This document shows, one piece after another, positions 7,265 to 14,897 of a DNA stretch of 18,048 bases. This DNA is from Aquificaceae bacterium (GTDB lineage: Bacteria > Aquificota > Aquificia > Aquificales > Aquificaceae). Where the stretch lies: positions 1-18,048 of the forward strand of contig WFYK01000148.1 of assembly GCA_015490105.1 (NCBI GenBank), written 5' to 3'. The number at the start of each line of letters is the position of its first letter. Position 1 is the first letter of the stretch. The position numbers and the translations under genes are program-made. Below the pieces are notes generated by a model. That model worked only from the letters and a program-made list of their open reading frames with translations. It did no database searches and was not told where the DNA came from.

Positions 7265-8763
7265 CGCTAAAGCCTACCAAGGTTCCCCTGACCGCAAAGG
7301 ACTTTGACGAAGAGAGGTGGGGCTACTGTTTCGGGTGCGGTTGTTTCTGCGGGTATTTAGCTTACTTTAAGGGATCCGAGTTTGTAGATCTCTACGGGCA
7401 TCCTGCGGATCCCAACGGTGTGGGGAGCTTTTGCACCAAAGGGATAACTCTAATACAAGGTCTTTCGAAGAATCCTTTGAGGATATTAGAGCCTTTAAAG
7501 GAAGTGAAAGAACCGCCAAGAGACGGATCTAAGGTAGGCATCTTCCTCGACAGGGTTACCACGGACCTTGTAGACATGCTTAGCGCTCTCGAATACAGCC
7601 CGCACGTATACAGCGATGCCTTGGCTTTGGACTTTAAGGCGTCTACCCTGAAGCCTCAGGAGTGGCGCGATCAAAAGGTAATTTTGGCTTTAGAGTGTGA
7701 ACCGGTCTTCTCGGAGGTCATGTTTACCCGCTGGTTGGTCGATGCTTTTGAAAAGGGAAGTTTCATAGTCTCTGTATCGAGCAGATATGCGACCACATCC
7801 GCAAAAGCTTCCAAAAGGTTGCTTTTGAACCCGCGAAAGGTGGTAGAGTTCCTTATTCAGCTCAGCGATGTGGTTTCGGGAAAAGTAAAGAAAGGCGACT
7901 GGGAGGAGATTAACCTCCTTGCGGAAGCCTTCAAAACGGTCCCCCAATCCTGCATACTCGTAGGGGAAACTATCCTGAGGAGTCCTTGGAGGGATCAAGT
8001 TTTCGGAGCGTTAGCCTCCATAAGAAAGGTGGTCCGCGTAAACTACTCCATAGTCGGAGACGTTTCGCCTGTAAAAACCAAAGGGTTGAAGGAGTTTCTT
8101 GAGGAGATCAACGATCTCGATTTCCTGATTTTGACGGGAAACCCTGCACGTTTTATGGATGATCAAAAGGCGGAGATCCTTAAATCTAAAGAGAGTCTAT
8201 ACCTCGGTCTTTTTCCCGATATAAGTGCGAACCTCTGCAAGGGTGTCCTACCCGTTAAGGCTTTTTGGGAAAGGGAATTTTGGGGCTACAGAAGTCTTCA
8301 GAGGGTTCCTCAGCGATCTCCCGCTGTTTGCAAACCGCCTAAAAGCGCTGTCTCTTTAAAGGAGATCATCCCCTCTAAAGCGGAGCCTCAAGAAGTCGAT
8401 CTGTGGGAGGAAAAACCCTTTGTTGAAGACCTCAGCTTCCCTGAGGAACCTCTTGAGGAAGGGAAACTATATATACTTGCGGAAAATTACCTCACGGATC
8501 ACCTCGGCCATTGGCACCCTTGGACCCACGGGATGGAAAGGGAGCAAAAGGTTTACGTAAACCCCGAGACCGCAAGGAAACTGGGATTGGAAAAAAAATT
8601 AGAAATAAGGGGCACGGAACTGCCCCTTGAAATTACCCCTAACGTTGCACCCGATACTTTCTACATTCCCTCAAGCTTTGAGGAATTTCAGCCTTTCGAC
8701 CCGGGTGTGAGGGTGGGCAGACTGCTGTCGGAACCTTGGCTACGCGTTTGCACCTTTTCGTAA
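7261..8763 (+). CDS. Compact molybdopterin-oxidoreductase-superfamily (MopB-like) protein
   Basis: A 500-residue protein with the architecture of a shortened bis-MGD oxidoreductase. The N-terminal Fe4S4 segment has C23, C26, C30 and C58 (C-x2-C-x3-C-x27-C), followed by K60-G61 as in PF04879-type domains. An extra Cys, C28, makes the cluster motif CFGCGCFC. NPLRILEPLK (71-80) matches the region after the cluster in this superfamily. Residues from about 403 to 497, starting LYILAENYLTDHLGHWHPW, resemble the C-terminal molybdopterin-dinucleotide-binding domain. The central part is poorly recognisable and the whole is shorter than typical formate dehydrogenases or nitrate reductases, so cofactor binding and substrate are open. 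FwdB-like or NuoG-paralogous origins are alternatives. Translation starts at GTG in a four-base overlap (GTGA) with fabI, with GAAAGAGG about ten bases upstream. Its 3' end overlaps nuoG convergently. Confidence 0.75.
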   Translation: MTLKPTKVPLTAKDFDEERWGYCFGCGCFCGYLAYFKGSEFVDLYGHPADPNGVGSFCTKGITLIQGLSKNPLRILEPLKEVKEPPRDGSKVGIFLDRVTTDLVDMLSALEYSPHVYSDALALDFKASTLKPQEWRDQKVILALECEPVFSEVMFTRWLVDAFEKGSFIVSVSSRYATTSAKASKRLLLNPRKVVEFLIQLSDVVSGKVKKGDWEEINLLAEAFKTVPQSCILVGETILRSPWRDQVFGALASIRKVVRVNYSIVGDVSPVKTKGLKEFLEEINDLDFLILTGNPARFMDDQKAEILKSKESLYLGLFPDISANLCKGVLPVKAFWEREFWGYRSLQRVPQRSPAVCKPPKSAVSLKEIIPSKAEPQEVDLWEEKPFVEDLSFPEEPLEEGKLYILAENYLTDHLGHWHPWTHGMEREQKVYVNPETARKLGLEKKLEIRGTELPLEITPNVAPDTFYIPSSFEEFQPFDPGVRVGRLLSEPWLRVCTFS

Positions 8764-10616
8764 AGTTTTCCGAGGTTTTCGCTCCTTAAGTTGATCCAAG
8801 AACTTCTGTAGAGGTGAGCTTTTGGCCTCAAGGGGGTTTTTACCTTTCCTCTCAGAACCTTTATCTCACCTGAGTCTGTGGACATGGTTTGAGCCAAACT
8901 ATCCCAGAAGGAAATGTCGTCAAAAGACCAAGGTAAGAAGCTTTTACCTTTTACGGTCCCCATGAGGCTGTCATAACTGCCGTTTGTCTCTCCCATGAGA
9001 GCCATGGGTATCTTCATCGTTCCCCTGACGGAGAGTCCGTAGGCAAAAGGAGATGCGACTATAAAGTGTTCGAGCTTTTCCGCAAGGGCTTCTAAGGTTT
9101 CCTGATCGTAGTATTCGCTCAAGTCTTCTCCGAATACAATGAGTGTGGATATTTCTCCTGCAAGGGCCTTTTCTATAACCTCACCTATGTCCGAGTAAAC
9201 TTCTTTCAATCTACGGTAGATACCGTAAACGTTGGCCTCTTTCGGCAGAAGAAGAACCTTAAAGCCCTTCTCCTTTAGATCTTTTACCTTCTCGATAACC
9301 TTCTTGAGATCCTCTTCTTCAAAGTAGAAGGGAGTGACTACAACGAGGCCTTCTCCCTGGATCTTATCCAAATCTTCGATGTTTATAATCTCAGGTTCAA
9401 ACTTGGCATCTCTATCTACCTTACCGACCTTGTAGACTTTACCCTTTATGTAGTAGCTCAAAACGGGAGCTGTAGAGGTTATGTCGTCACCTATAAGAAC
9501 GTAGGTCTGTGCGGAGGTTATCTCCTCCCAAGAGGGTTGTTCGTAGCCTCCTAAAGCTTGAGCAAAAACGAAGTAGTCTGAAGTTTGAGGAGCGGTAACG
9601 TAGGCGTTTACCGCCTTTGCAACCTTCAGAACGCTCTCTATTATCTCGTTGGGAAGATGGCCGGAAAGAACGAAAGCGGTTTCCCTTGCGTGAACACTCA
9701 AGACCGAAGCAAGGAGGTTTACCAGGTTGCCCGCACTTTCTTCCCTTCCGTGAGCGTAAGTTTTAAGGAGTCTGTCCGTGTTCAAACTGTCGTATCCAAA
9801 AAACGCTTTGGTACATATGTTGAGATCTTCCGTGGGTTTCGTTCTGTATACCTTCCTCTTGGATCTCCAGTCTCCAAGACCGTATTCAATCTGAATTTCG
9901 CACCCTACAGGACACAGATTGCATCGGGTCAGGTCCTTTTGGAGTAGCCAGCTCCTTGACCAATACTTGAAGGGTTTGGAGATGATAGCTCCCACGGGAC
10001 AAACATGAACGCATATACCGCACATTTCACAGGTGGAGGTATCCATAGGTCTGACCGCGGGAACTATGTTTGAATCAAACCCCCTGCTCTCAACGTAGAG
10101 GGCGTGAGCACCTACTATCTCATCACAAGCCCTCGTGCACCTGTAGCAGACCACGCACCTGTTGGAGTAATACTCTAAAAAGTCGCTTTCCCAATCGTGT
10201 TCTTCCCTCTCCTTCTCCAGTGCGGATATGGGAACTATCTGCTTTTGAGGTCCGTATATGGCTCCGAAGTTCTGCAGGTCACACTCTCCCGCCTTGTCGC
10301 ATATGGGACAGTCCAACGGGTGGCGTGTCATGAGAGCTTGTAGCAAGTACTTTTGGTTTTCTTCTACGATCTTGCTCGTCCTGTGGGTCCTTATGATCAT
10401 GCCGTCCTGAACCGGCGTGTTGCAGGATATAACGAGTCTGTTTATGTTCTCCCAGTAGACTACACACATCCTGCAGGCACCCGCTATGGAAAGTCGGGGA
10501 TGATAGCAAAAGTAAGGTATATCTATGCCGTTCTCTAAGGCAACCTGCAGGACGGTTTTACCTTTTTCCGCTTCATACTCTACATCATCTATGATGATCT
10601 TGACCTTTTCCGCCAT
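8688..10616 (-). CDS. nuoG: NuoG-like iron-sulfur subunit (NADH:quinone oxidoreductase chain G family)
   Basis: Electron-transfer subunit of the complex I peripheral-arm type. The order is a [2Fe-2S] ferredoxin domain (C37, C48, C51, C65), a His-Cys3 cluster site (H99, C103, C106, C112), two full CxxCxxCxxxC motifs (C154/157/160/164 and C196/199/202/206) and an N7-type site (C232, C235, C239, C268). A reduced molybdopterin-oxidoreductase-like domain of about residues 285-600 follows. Classical NuoG, such as E. coli, keeps only the last Cys of the second ferredoxin motif. The complete motif here resembles NAD-dependent formate dehydrogenases and hydrogenase-linked subunits, so a non-complex-I role remains possible. 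No nuoE/nuoF or other nuo genes are adjacent. At 642 residues it lacks a full C-terminal domain. GGAGG eight bases before the ATG supports the start. The last 76 bases overlap the convergent gene and encode a Ser/Gly/Pro-rich tail. Confidence 0.88.
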   Translation of the reverse strand: MAEKVKIIIDDVEYEAEKGKTVLQVALENGIDIPYFCYHPRLSIAGACRMCVVYWENINRLVISCNTPVQDGMIIRTHRTSKIVEENQKYLLQALMTRHPLDCPICDKAGECDLQNFGAIYGPQKQIVPISALEKEREEHDWESDFLEYYSNRCVVCYRCTRACDEIVGAHALYVESRGFDSNIVPAVRPMDTSTCEMCGICVHVCPVGAIISKPFKYWSRSWLLQKDLTRCNLCPVGCEIQIEYGLGDWRSKRKVYRTKPTEDLNICTKAFFGYDSLNTDRLLKTYAHGREESAGNLVNLLASVLSVHARETAFVLSGHLPNEIIESVLKVAKAVNAYVTAPQTSDYFVFAQALGGYEQPSWEEITSAQTYVLIGDDITSTAPVLSYYIKGKVYKVGKVDRDAKFEPEIINIEDLDKIQGEGLVVVTPFYFEEEDLKKVIEKVKDLKEKGFKVLLLPKEANVYGIYRRLKEVYSDIGEVIEKALAGEISTLIVFGEDLSEYYDQETLEALAEKLEHFIVASPFAYGLSVRGTMKIPMALMGETNGSYDSLMGTVKGKSFLPWSFDDISFWDSLAQTMSTDSGEIKVLRGKVKTPLRPKAHLYRSSWINLRSENLGKLYEKVQTRSQGSDSSLPTLTPGSKG

Positions 10617-10640
10617 GGCAAAGCCTCCGAGAGGGATAAT

Positions 10641-11402
10641 TTAAAAGGTAAGGCCGACACTTGCAAATACACTCTGGATCTCTATGTTAGCGGAAACATC
10701 TTGAACGTCGCTGAGCTTGAGCTTTTCGTATCTGTAGCCCGCACCTACAAAGAGCAGGGGAAGAAGCTTTAGCCTCGCTTCTCCGGTAAGGTCATAGAGG
10801 TAGTTCCCTTCAGCGGATATCCATCTGATCTCCCCGATCAGGGAAACCCTCGAAATGTTGAAGCTGAGGCCTCCATAAACCATAGGAATGGGAACGGTCG
10901 CGGTCTTTGACTCTTCAACCACTTGATTGTTTACCTCTCCCCTTATCTTGCCGTCAAAGTCAACTACCCTCACGTTAAGACCGATCTCTCCGTCCAAAAG
11001 CCCGTTGGTGAGAAGGCCCACAAATGGCAAGTTGTAGTATAGAGCTACATCGTAGTGATCTACTTTTACGGAAGTGTTAACGAGGGCGTCTTGGGTAAAT
11101 GTAGTGTCTCCGTAGGTTATTTCCACAGGTATCTTGTTAGTTCCGTCAAACTTCATGGGAAGATACTGAAGGTATATGTTGGGTATTATGGGAAGTTCGA
11201 GCTTTAGGCGTGCGAAGGGTCTCGTAGTTTTATCAAGGCCGAGATCTCTTTCTAAGTCTATCTGCGTTCCCGTATCCGCGGGATACTGAATGTATCCGCT
11301 CGGGTCGTGGCTCATTGCACCTACGGAAACCTCCCCGTGGATCAGAGGTGCACCAAAGCTGAAGGTCCCCAGAGTGAGAATGGACAAGACAACCTTCCTC
11401 AT
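10641..11402 (-). CDS. Outer-membrane beta-barrel protein, function unknown
   Basis: A 253-residue exported protein. The N-terminus MRKVVLSILTLGTFSFG is a typical signal peptide with probable cleavage near residue 18. The mature part consists of alternating hydrophobic/polar beta-strands and ends in ...FASVGLTF, with the terminal aromatic residue expected of an outer-membrane barrel. Segments such as YLQYLPMKFDG (about 78-88) and the C-terminal LFVGAGYRYEKL recall a family of small OMPs described as TIGR04219. I cannot confirm membership without a profile search. The ATG is preceded by GGAGGG (11411-11416) at eight bases, placed directly after the acuC-like stop codon (TGA-GGAGGG). The gap to the downstream nuoG is 24 bases, so the three genes probably form one transcript. 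The functional link between them is unclear. Confidence 0.78.
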   Translation of the reverse strand: MRKVVLSILTLGTFSFGAPLIHGEVSVGAMSHDPSGYIQYPADTGTQIDLERDLGLDKTTRPFARLKLELPIIPNIYLQYLPMKFDGTNKIPVEITYGDTTFTQDALVNTSVKVDHYDVALYYNLPFVGLLTNGLLDGEIGLNVRVVDFDGKIRGEVNNQVVEESKTATVPIPMVYGGLSFNISRVSLIGEIRWISAEGNYLYDLTGEARLKLLPLLFVGAGYRYEKLKLSDVQDVSANIEIQSVFASVGLTF

Positions 11403-11416
11403 AATACCTACCCTCC

Positions 11417-12349
11417 TCAGAACTTTAACATCTCCTCAAGGGTTACCTCCACACACTCCGCTATAGCCCTGAGGTTGTATCCCCCCTCGAGGGCAAAAAC
11501 TACCGGACTGCTTAGATCTTTGCAAGCCTTCAAAATATTCGCCACTATCTTCCTGACCCCTTTCGTTGACACTTGAAGGTAGGTTAGGGGATCCGACTCG
11601 TGAAGGTCGTAGCCTGCGGAAACTATCACCAGGTCGGGTGAAAATTTGCTCATTAGCTTGGGAAGGAGAGAACTGTAGACCGGCTCGTATTCGGAGTCCC
11701 CCGCACCCGCGGGCATGGGAACGTTGACCGTATAACCTTCCCCTTTCCCCGCACCCGTCTCGGAGGTGCTACCCGTTCCGGGATAAAAGGGATACTGGTG
11801 TGTGGAAAAGTAAAAAACCGTATCGTCTTGATAAAAACTTCTCTGCGTTCCGTTGCCGTGGTGCGCGTCAAAGTCTATGATAAATACCTTCTTTAGGCCT
11901 TTTTCCCTTTGAGCATACCTCGCACCTATGGCTACGTTGTTAAAAAGGCAAAAGCCCATAGCCTTTGCAAACTCCGCGTGGTGCCCCGGGGGTCTAATCG
12001 CACAGAAGACACTCTTAAAGTCCCCTTCAAGGACCTTATCTATTGCATCGAGCAGGGCACCGACAGCGTGAAGAGCAACCTCATAGCTATCCTCGTTAGC
12101 GTATGTGTCCGGATCTAAAAAACCTCCCCCCGCTTTGCAGAACTCGTAAACTTCTTGTATGTAAGCTCTATCGTGGTTGTAAGCTACCTGATCCGGGGTA
12201 GCACGCCTCGGCTTTAGAAGTTCTACTTCCTTCAGTAGTCCTACCTTATCTATATGTTCCATTATGGAGATTAGCCTCTCTTTCCTTTCCGGGTGATCGG
12301 GGTAATCGTGCTTTAAGAAAAGATCGTCGTAGCACAAGCCTACTTTCAA
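11417..12349 (-). CDS. HDAC/AcuC superfamily deacetylase (second paralogue)
   Basis: Zinc-dependent arginase/deacetylase-fold enzyme of 310 residues, shorter than the HDLP orthologue and closer to class II HDAC/acetylpolyamine-amidohydrolase-type bacterial proteins. PPGHHAE gives the catalytic pair H123/H124. DFDAHHGNGTQ gives D159, D161 and H163. SAGYDLHESDPL gives zinc ligand D248, and EGGYNL gives the catalytic Tyr Y291. All active-site positions are present, so activity is expected. DHPER near the N-terminus (18-22) is also typical. Translation probably starts at TTG (12347-12349), because a perfect AAGGAGGT lies five bases upstream and no in-frame ATG is near. It heads a leftward group with the OMP and nuoG. 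The substrate is unknown; acetylated lysines or polyamines are the obvious candidates. Confidence 0.92.
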   Translation of the reverse strand: MKVGLCYDDLFLKHDYPDHPERKERLISIMEHIDKVGLLKEVELLKPRRATPDQVAYNHDRAYIQEVYEFCKAGGGFLDPDTYANEDSYEVALHAVGALLDAIDKVLEGDFKSVFCAIRPPGHHAEFAKAMGFCLFNNVAIGARYAQREKGLKKVFIIDFDAHHGNGTQRSFYQDDTVFYFSTHQYPFYPGTGSTSETGAGKGEGYTVNVPMPAGAGDSEYEPVYSSLLPKLMSKFSPDLVIVSAGYDLHESDPLTYLQVSTKGVRKIVANILKACKDLSSPVVFALEGGYNLRAIAECVEVTLEEMLKF

Positions 12350-12375
12350 AGGCTACCTCCTTACAATAATCATAC
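12350..12375. promoter_or_regulatory. Divergent promoter region between acuC-like gene and dppC-like gene
   Basis: This 26-base gap separates two outward-facing genes. On the plus strand a -10-like TACAAT (12362-12367) ends eight bases before the dppC-like ATG, which has no Shine-Dalgarno sequence. On the minus strand TATGAT (12369-12374) lies just upstream of the AAGGAGGT ribosome binding site. No clear -35 element is visible for either; those would lie inside the neighbouring coding regions. The promoter assignment is inference. Confidence 0.35.
12355..12362 (-). promoter_or_regulatory. Ribosome binding site fixing a TTG start
   Basis: The minus strand reads AAGGAGGT, a full match to the anti-Shine-Dalgarno core, five bases before the TTG at 12349. 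It is the strongest ribosome binding site I noticed in the window and decides the start of the acuC-like gene. Confidence 0.75.
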
Positions 12376-13353
12376 ATGACAAAGGGAGGTAAATTTGCTC
12401 TCGCCCTTCTTGTGATTATATTCCTTTCTGTTCTCTTTGCGGACTTTATAGCACCCTATCCTTACGACCTTCAGAACAGAAGCGGTCCTTATCATCCCCC
12501 TACGAGGATCCACATATTCAAGGACGGGAAACTCACATTCCCTTACGTGAACCTATACAGGCTCGAAGACCCACTCTTTAAAGTCTACAGGGAGGACAAA
12601 AGTGTATCCTGCAGACTAAAGTTCCTTTCAAAAACTCAATACGGCTTTAAGCTAATTTCCGTCGATCCCCCCTGCAAACTTTACCTTCTGGGTGCGGACA
12701 AGCTCGGGAGGGACGTTTTTTCAAGATTGCTATACGGCGGTCGCTACTCTTTGGGAGTTGGCCTTATAGGAACCGCGGTCACCTTCCTCATAGGATCGTT
12801 CATAGGCGGGCTTTCGGGATACTTGGGAGGAAAAGTAGATACGCTTACTATGAGGCTTGTAGAGGTAATAATGTCCATACCCGCCTTTTACCTGCTTCTT
12901 TCTCTGAGGGCTGTTTTCCCTTTGGAGATGTCCAGCGGAGAGGTATTTTTAATGATCGTGTTTATTCTCTCTTTCTTAGGATGGGCAGGGCTTGCCCGTG
13001 TAGTCAGGGGAATGGTTCTCTCTATAAGAGAGAGAGAGTATGTCCTCGCGGCGAAAACCTACGGGGCGGGGACCTTTCTCGTTCTCAGGAGGCACATTTT
13101 GCCCGGAACTTACTACTACCTTATAACGTCCGCCACCCTTACGGTTCCGGCCTATATTCTCGGTGAAGCGTCGTTGAGTCTAATAGGTTTGGGCATTCAG
13201 GAACCTCAACCCAGCTGGGGAAATATGCTCTCTGAGGTTAGAAACGTTACAGTCTTGGCTTCCTTTCCTTGGATGCTTTCACCGGGCGTGGCTATATTTC
13301 TGACAATACTTGCCTTCAACCTTCTCGGAGACAGCTTACTTAAGAAAAAATGA
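12376..13353 (+). CDS. ABC transporter permease, DppC/OppC type
   Basis: Inner-membrane permease of the peptide/nickel (Dpp/Opp) ABC importer family, 325 residues. The first membrane helix is at about 8-27. A periplasmic segment of about 80 residues follows (PPTRIHIF at 41-48 through LGADKLGRDVFSRL at 105-118). At least five further helices lie between about 122 and 320. The cytoplasmic EAA loop that docks the ATPase is at 221-243 (EYVLAAKTYGAG...RRHILP). GEASLSLIGLGIQEPQPSWGNML (263-285) is the family signature. C79 and C100 in the periplasmic insert could form a disulfide. No DppB permease, ATPase or binding-protein gene is adjacent, so partners must be encoded elsewhere. The ATG has no Shine-Dalgarno sequence and may be leaderless. 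The TGA overlaps the next start (ATGA). Confidence 0.92.
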   Translation: MTKGGKFALALLVIIFLSVLFADFIAPYPYDLQNRSGPYHPPTRIHIFKDGKLTFPYVNLYRLEDPLFKVYREDKSVSCRLKFLSKTQYGFKLISVDPPCKLYLLGADKLGRDVFSRLLYGGRYSLGVGLIGTAVTFLIGSFIGGLSGYLGGKVDTLTMRLVEVIMSIPAFYLLLSLRAVFPLEMSSGEVFLMIVFILSFLGWAGLARVVRGMVLSIREREYVLAAKTYGAGTFLVLRRHILPGTYYYLITSATLTVPAYILGEASLSLIGLGIQEPQPSWGNMLSEVRNVTVLASFPWMLSPGVAIFLTILAFNLLGDSLLKKK

Positions 13354-14234
13354 AGGTAAAGGTAAAGCGATCGGGAACGATCTTCATAGCCCTCACCCTG
13401 CTGATGGGAGGAGCTGCAGCCAACACCGGGAACAACCTGCTTTACATGATCGTCTCCGCCATGCTCTCTTTGATGTTACTTTCGGGTGTGATATCCATCT
13501 ACAACTTAAGGGGACTGCAACTTCGCCTAATTCCTCCCGACGAGATCTTCGCCGGTAGGAAGACACGTTTTAAGATCCTCCTAAAGAAAGAAGGTCCTCT
13601 ACCCTCCTTTCTTATCAAGATCTCTTCCAAAACAGATCAAGTTCTCCTTAGCAAGGTGTTTAAGGACTGGGTAGAGGCTTACATATATCTCTATTTTGAG
13701 AAAAGAGGGAAGGTTAGCAAAGTTACCTTAGAAGTTTCTTCGGATTTTCCTTTGGGTATGTTTGTCAGGAGCACGGAGGTAGAGGTAAATACAAACTTCA
13801 TCGTCTTTCCTACCCCTTTAGAGACCCGTTTAAAAGTTTTATCTGACAGAACCCAAACCAACGAACAAAAGGGAGACAGAAAAAACAAAAGAGGTTACGA
13901 AGATACGGTAGGCCTAAGAGATTACTTTAACGATCCCATGAAACTCATTCACTGGAAAGTCTCAGCAAAGAGAGAGAAGCTTACCGTAAAGGAGACGGTG
14001 GAGATCTCCGACTCACCTGTGATCTTGAGCCTGGACCTCGTTCCGGGAGACGTGGAAGAGAAGGTGTCCCGTCTGAGCTACTTGGCTTTGAAGCTTTCGG
14101 AAAAGGGAATTCCGGTAGGTCTTGAACTTGGATCGGTTAGTATAAAGCCTGCACTTGGAAAGGCTCACCTCAGGAAGATTCTCACCGAGCTTGCCTTATT
14201 TTCCGTAAACGAAGTTGTAAAAGATCAAGCCTAA
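13350..14234 (+). CDS. DUF58 family membrane-associated protein
   Basis: A 294-residue protein with two N-terminal hydrophobic segments (about 9-25 and 29-50, including NTGNNLLYMI, which is typical of the family). A mainly beta extracytoplasmic-like stretch follows, then the DUF58 signature around 188-216: GLRDYFNDPMKLIHWKVSAK, then LTVKE. DUF58 proteins often sit beside MoxR ATPases and VWA-domain proteins in putative chaperone or complex-assembly systems. No MoxR gene is in this window. The role here is unknown. The start overlaps the dppC-like stop by four bases (ATGA), so the two are translationally coupled. The last 39 bases overlap the convergent elyC-like gene. Confidence 0.88.
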   Translation: MKVKVKRSGTIFIALTLLMGGAAANTGNNLLYMIVSAMLSLMLLSGVISIYNLRGLQLRLIPPDEIFAGRKTRFKILLKKEGPLPSFLIKISSKTDQVLLSKVFKDWVEAYIYLYFEKRGKVSKVTLEVSSDFPLGMFVRSTEVEVNTNFIVFPTPLETRLKVLSDRTQTNEQKGDRKNKRGYEDTVGLRDYFNDPMKLIHWKVSAKREKLTVKETVEISDSPVILSLDLVPGDVEEKVSRLSYLALKLSEKGIPVGLELGSVSIKPALGKAHLRKILTELALFSVNEVVKDQA

Positions 14235-14897
14235 GTATTCTCGGAGTGCGGTGGAGCTATCGTAAAGGACGCTGTATTTGGGAAACAAGCTGAAAAGGTT
14301 ATATTTAAGGTCGCTCCTAAAATCCGTAGGGTAAGGGGCTACATCCAAACCTGCGGTGCGAAAAGTTCTTGTTGCGCGTCTCATGTGAAAGGCGGAGGTA
14401 ACGAGTATTACCTTCCTACACTTTATCCTTTCGCATATCCTCTTAACTCCTAAAGCGTTTTCTCTTGTATCCCTGCTGTTAATATCCAAGATTATCTGTG
14501 AAGGATCCACACCGAGGCCTTTCAAGAACTCACCCATCGTAGGGGAACCGCCGGAAAGTATAAGAGGCTTTCCTGTTTTTTTATGAAGAATGTAGCCTGC
14601 GATCAGTCTTCTAATTGTGCTCACTTTGAGAAAGCCTGACCCGTAAGATCCTCCTCCAAGAACGACGATGACGTCTCCGCTTGTGTCCCTGACGTTCCTA
14701 AAGGGTTTTTCAAGGGGATAAAAGATAAGATCCTTGAAAGGTTCTACTGAGAGTAGATACAGACTCAGAGCACCGCTAAGGGATAGTTTCCTGATTAAAC
14801 TTCCTCTCTTGGCAAGGAGTCCGATCACAAGGAATAGAATTATGAATACTCCGGGCGGAAGAATGAAGTAGGAAATAATCTTCTTTAAAAAGAACAT
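14196..14897 (-). CDS. ElyC/YdcF-like DUF218 membrane protein
   Basis: A 233-residue DUF218 protein. Two N-terminal membrane helices (about 9-29 and 38-52) precede a soluble domain with the family motifs VIVVLGGGSYGSG (76-88), PLILSGGSPT (111-120), SRDTRENA (141-148) and ILVTSAFHMRRA (164-175). The two-helix topology with LPPG after the first basic residues is closer to E. coli ElyC than to the soluble YdcF. ElyC is linked to envelope and peptidoglycan integrity, but its biochemistry is unresolved. The ATG overlaps the exbD stop by one base (TGATG), so it is the last gene of the TPR-exbB-exbD group. Its 3' end overlaps the convergent DUF58 gene by 39 bases. Confidence 0.86.
   Translation of the reverse strand: MFFLKKIISYFILPPGVFIILFLVIGLLAKRGSLIRKLSLSGALSLYLLSVEPFKDLIFYPLEKPFRNVRDTSGDVIVVLGGGSYGSGFLKVSTIRRLIAGYILHKKTGKPLILSGGSPTMGEFLKGLGVDPSQIILDINSRDTRENALGVKRICERIKCRKVILVTSAFHMRRATRTFRTAGLDVAPYPTDFRSDLKYNLFSLFPKYSVLYDSSTALREYLGLIFYNFVYGK

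Noticed and set aside
8764..8800. A terminator hairpin after the MopB-like gene.
   Set aside because: No stable stem followed by a T-run was found; the region is coding for nuoG on the other strand.
9585..9947. A 120-codon plus-strand open frame opposite nuoG, and similar antisense frames opposite purA (2847-3191) and pbp2 (5134-5412).
   Set aside because: All are complements of well-conserved domains with low-complexity or Cys/Ser-rich translations typical of shadow frames.
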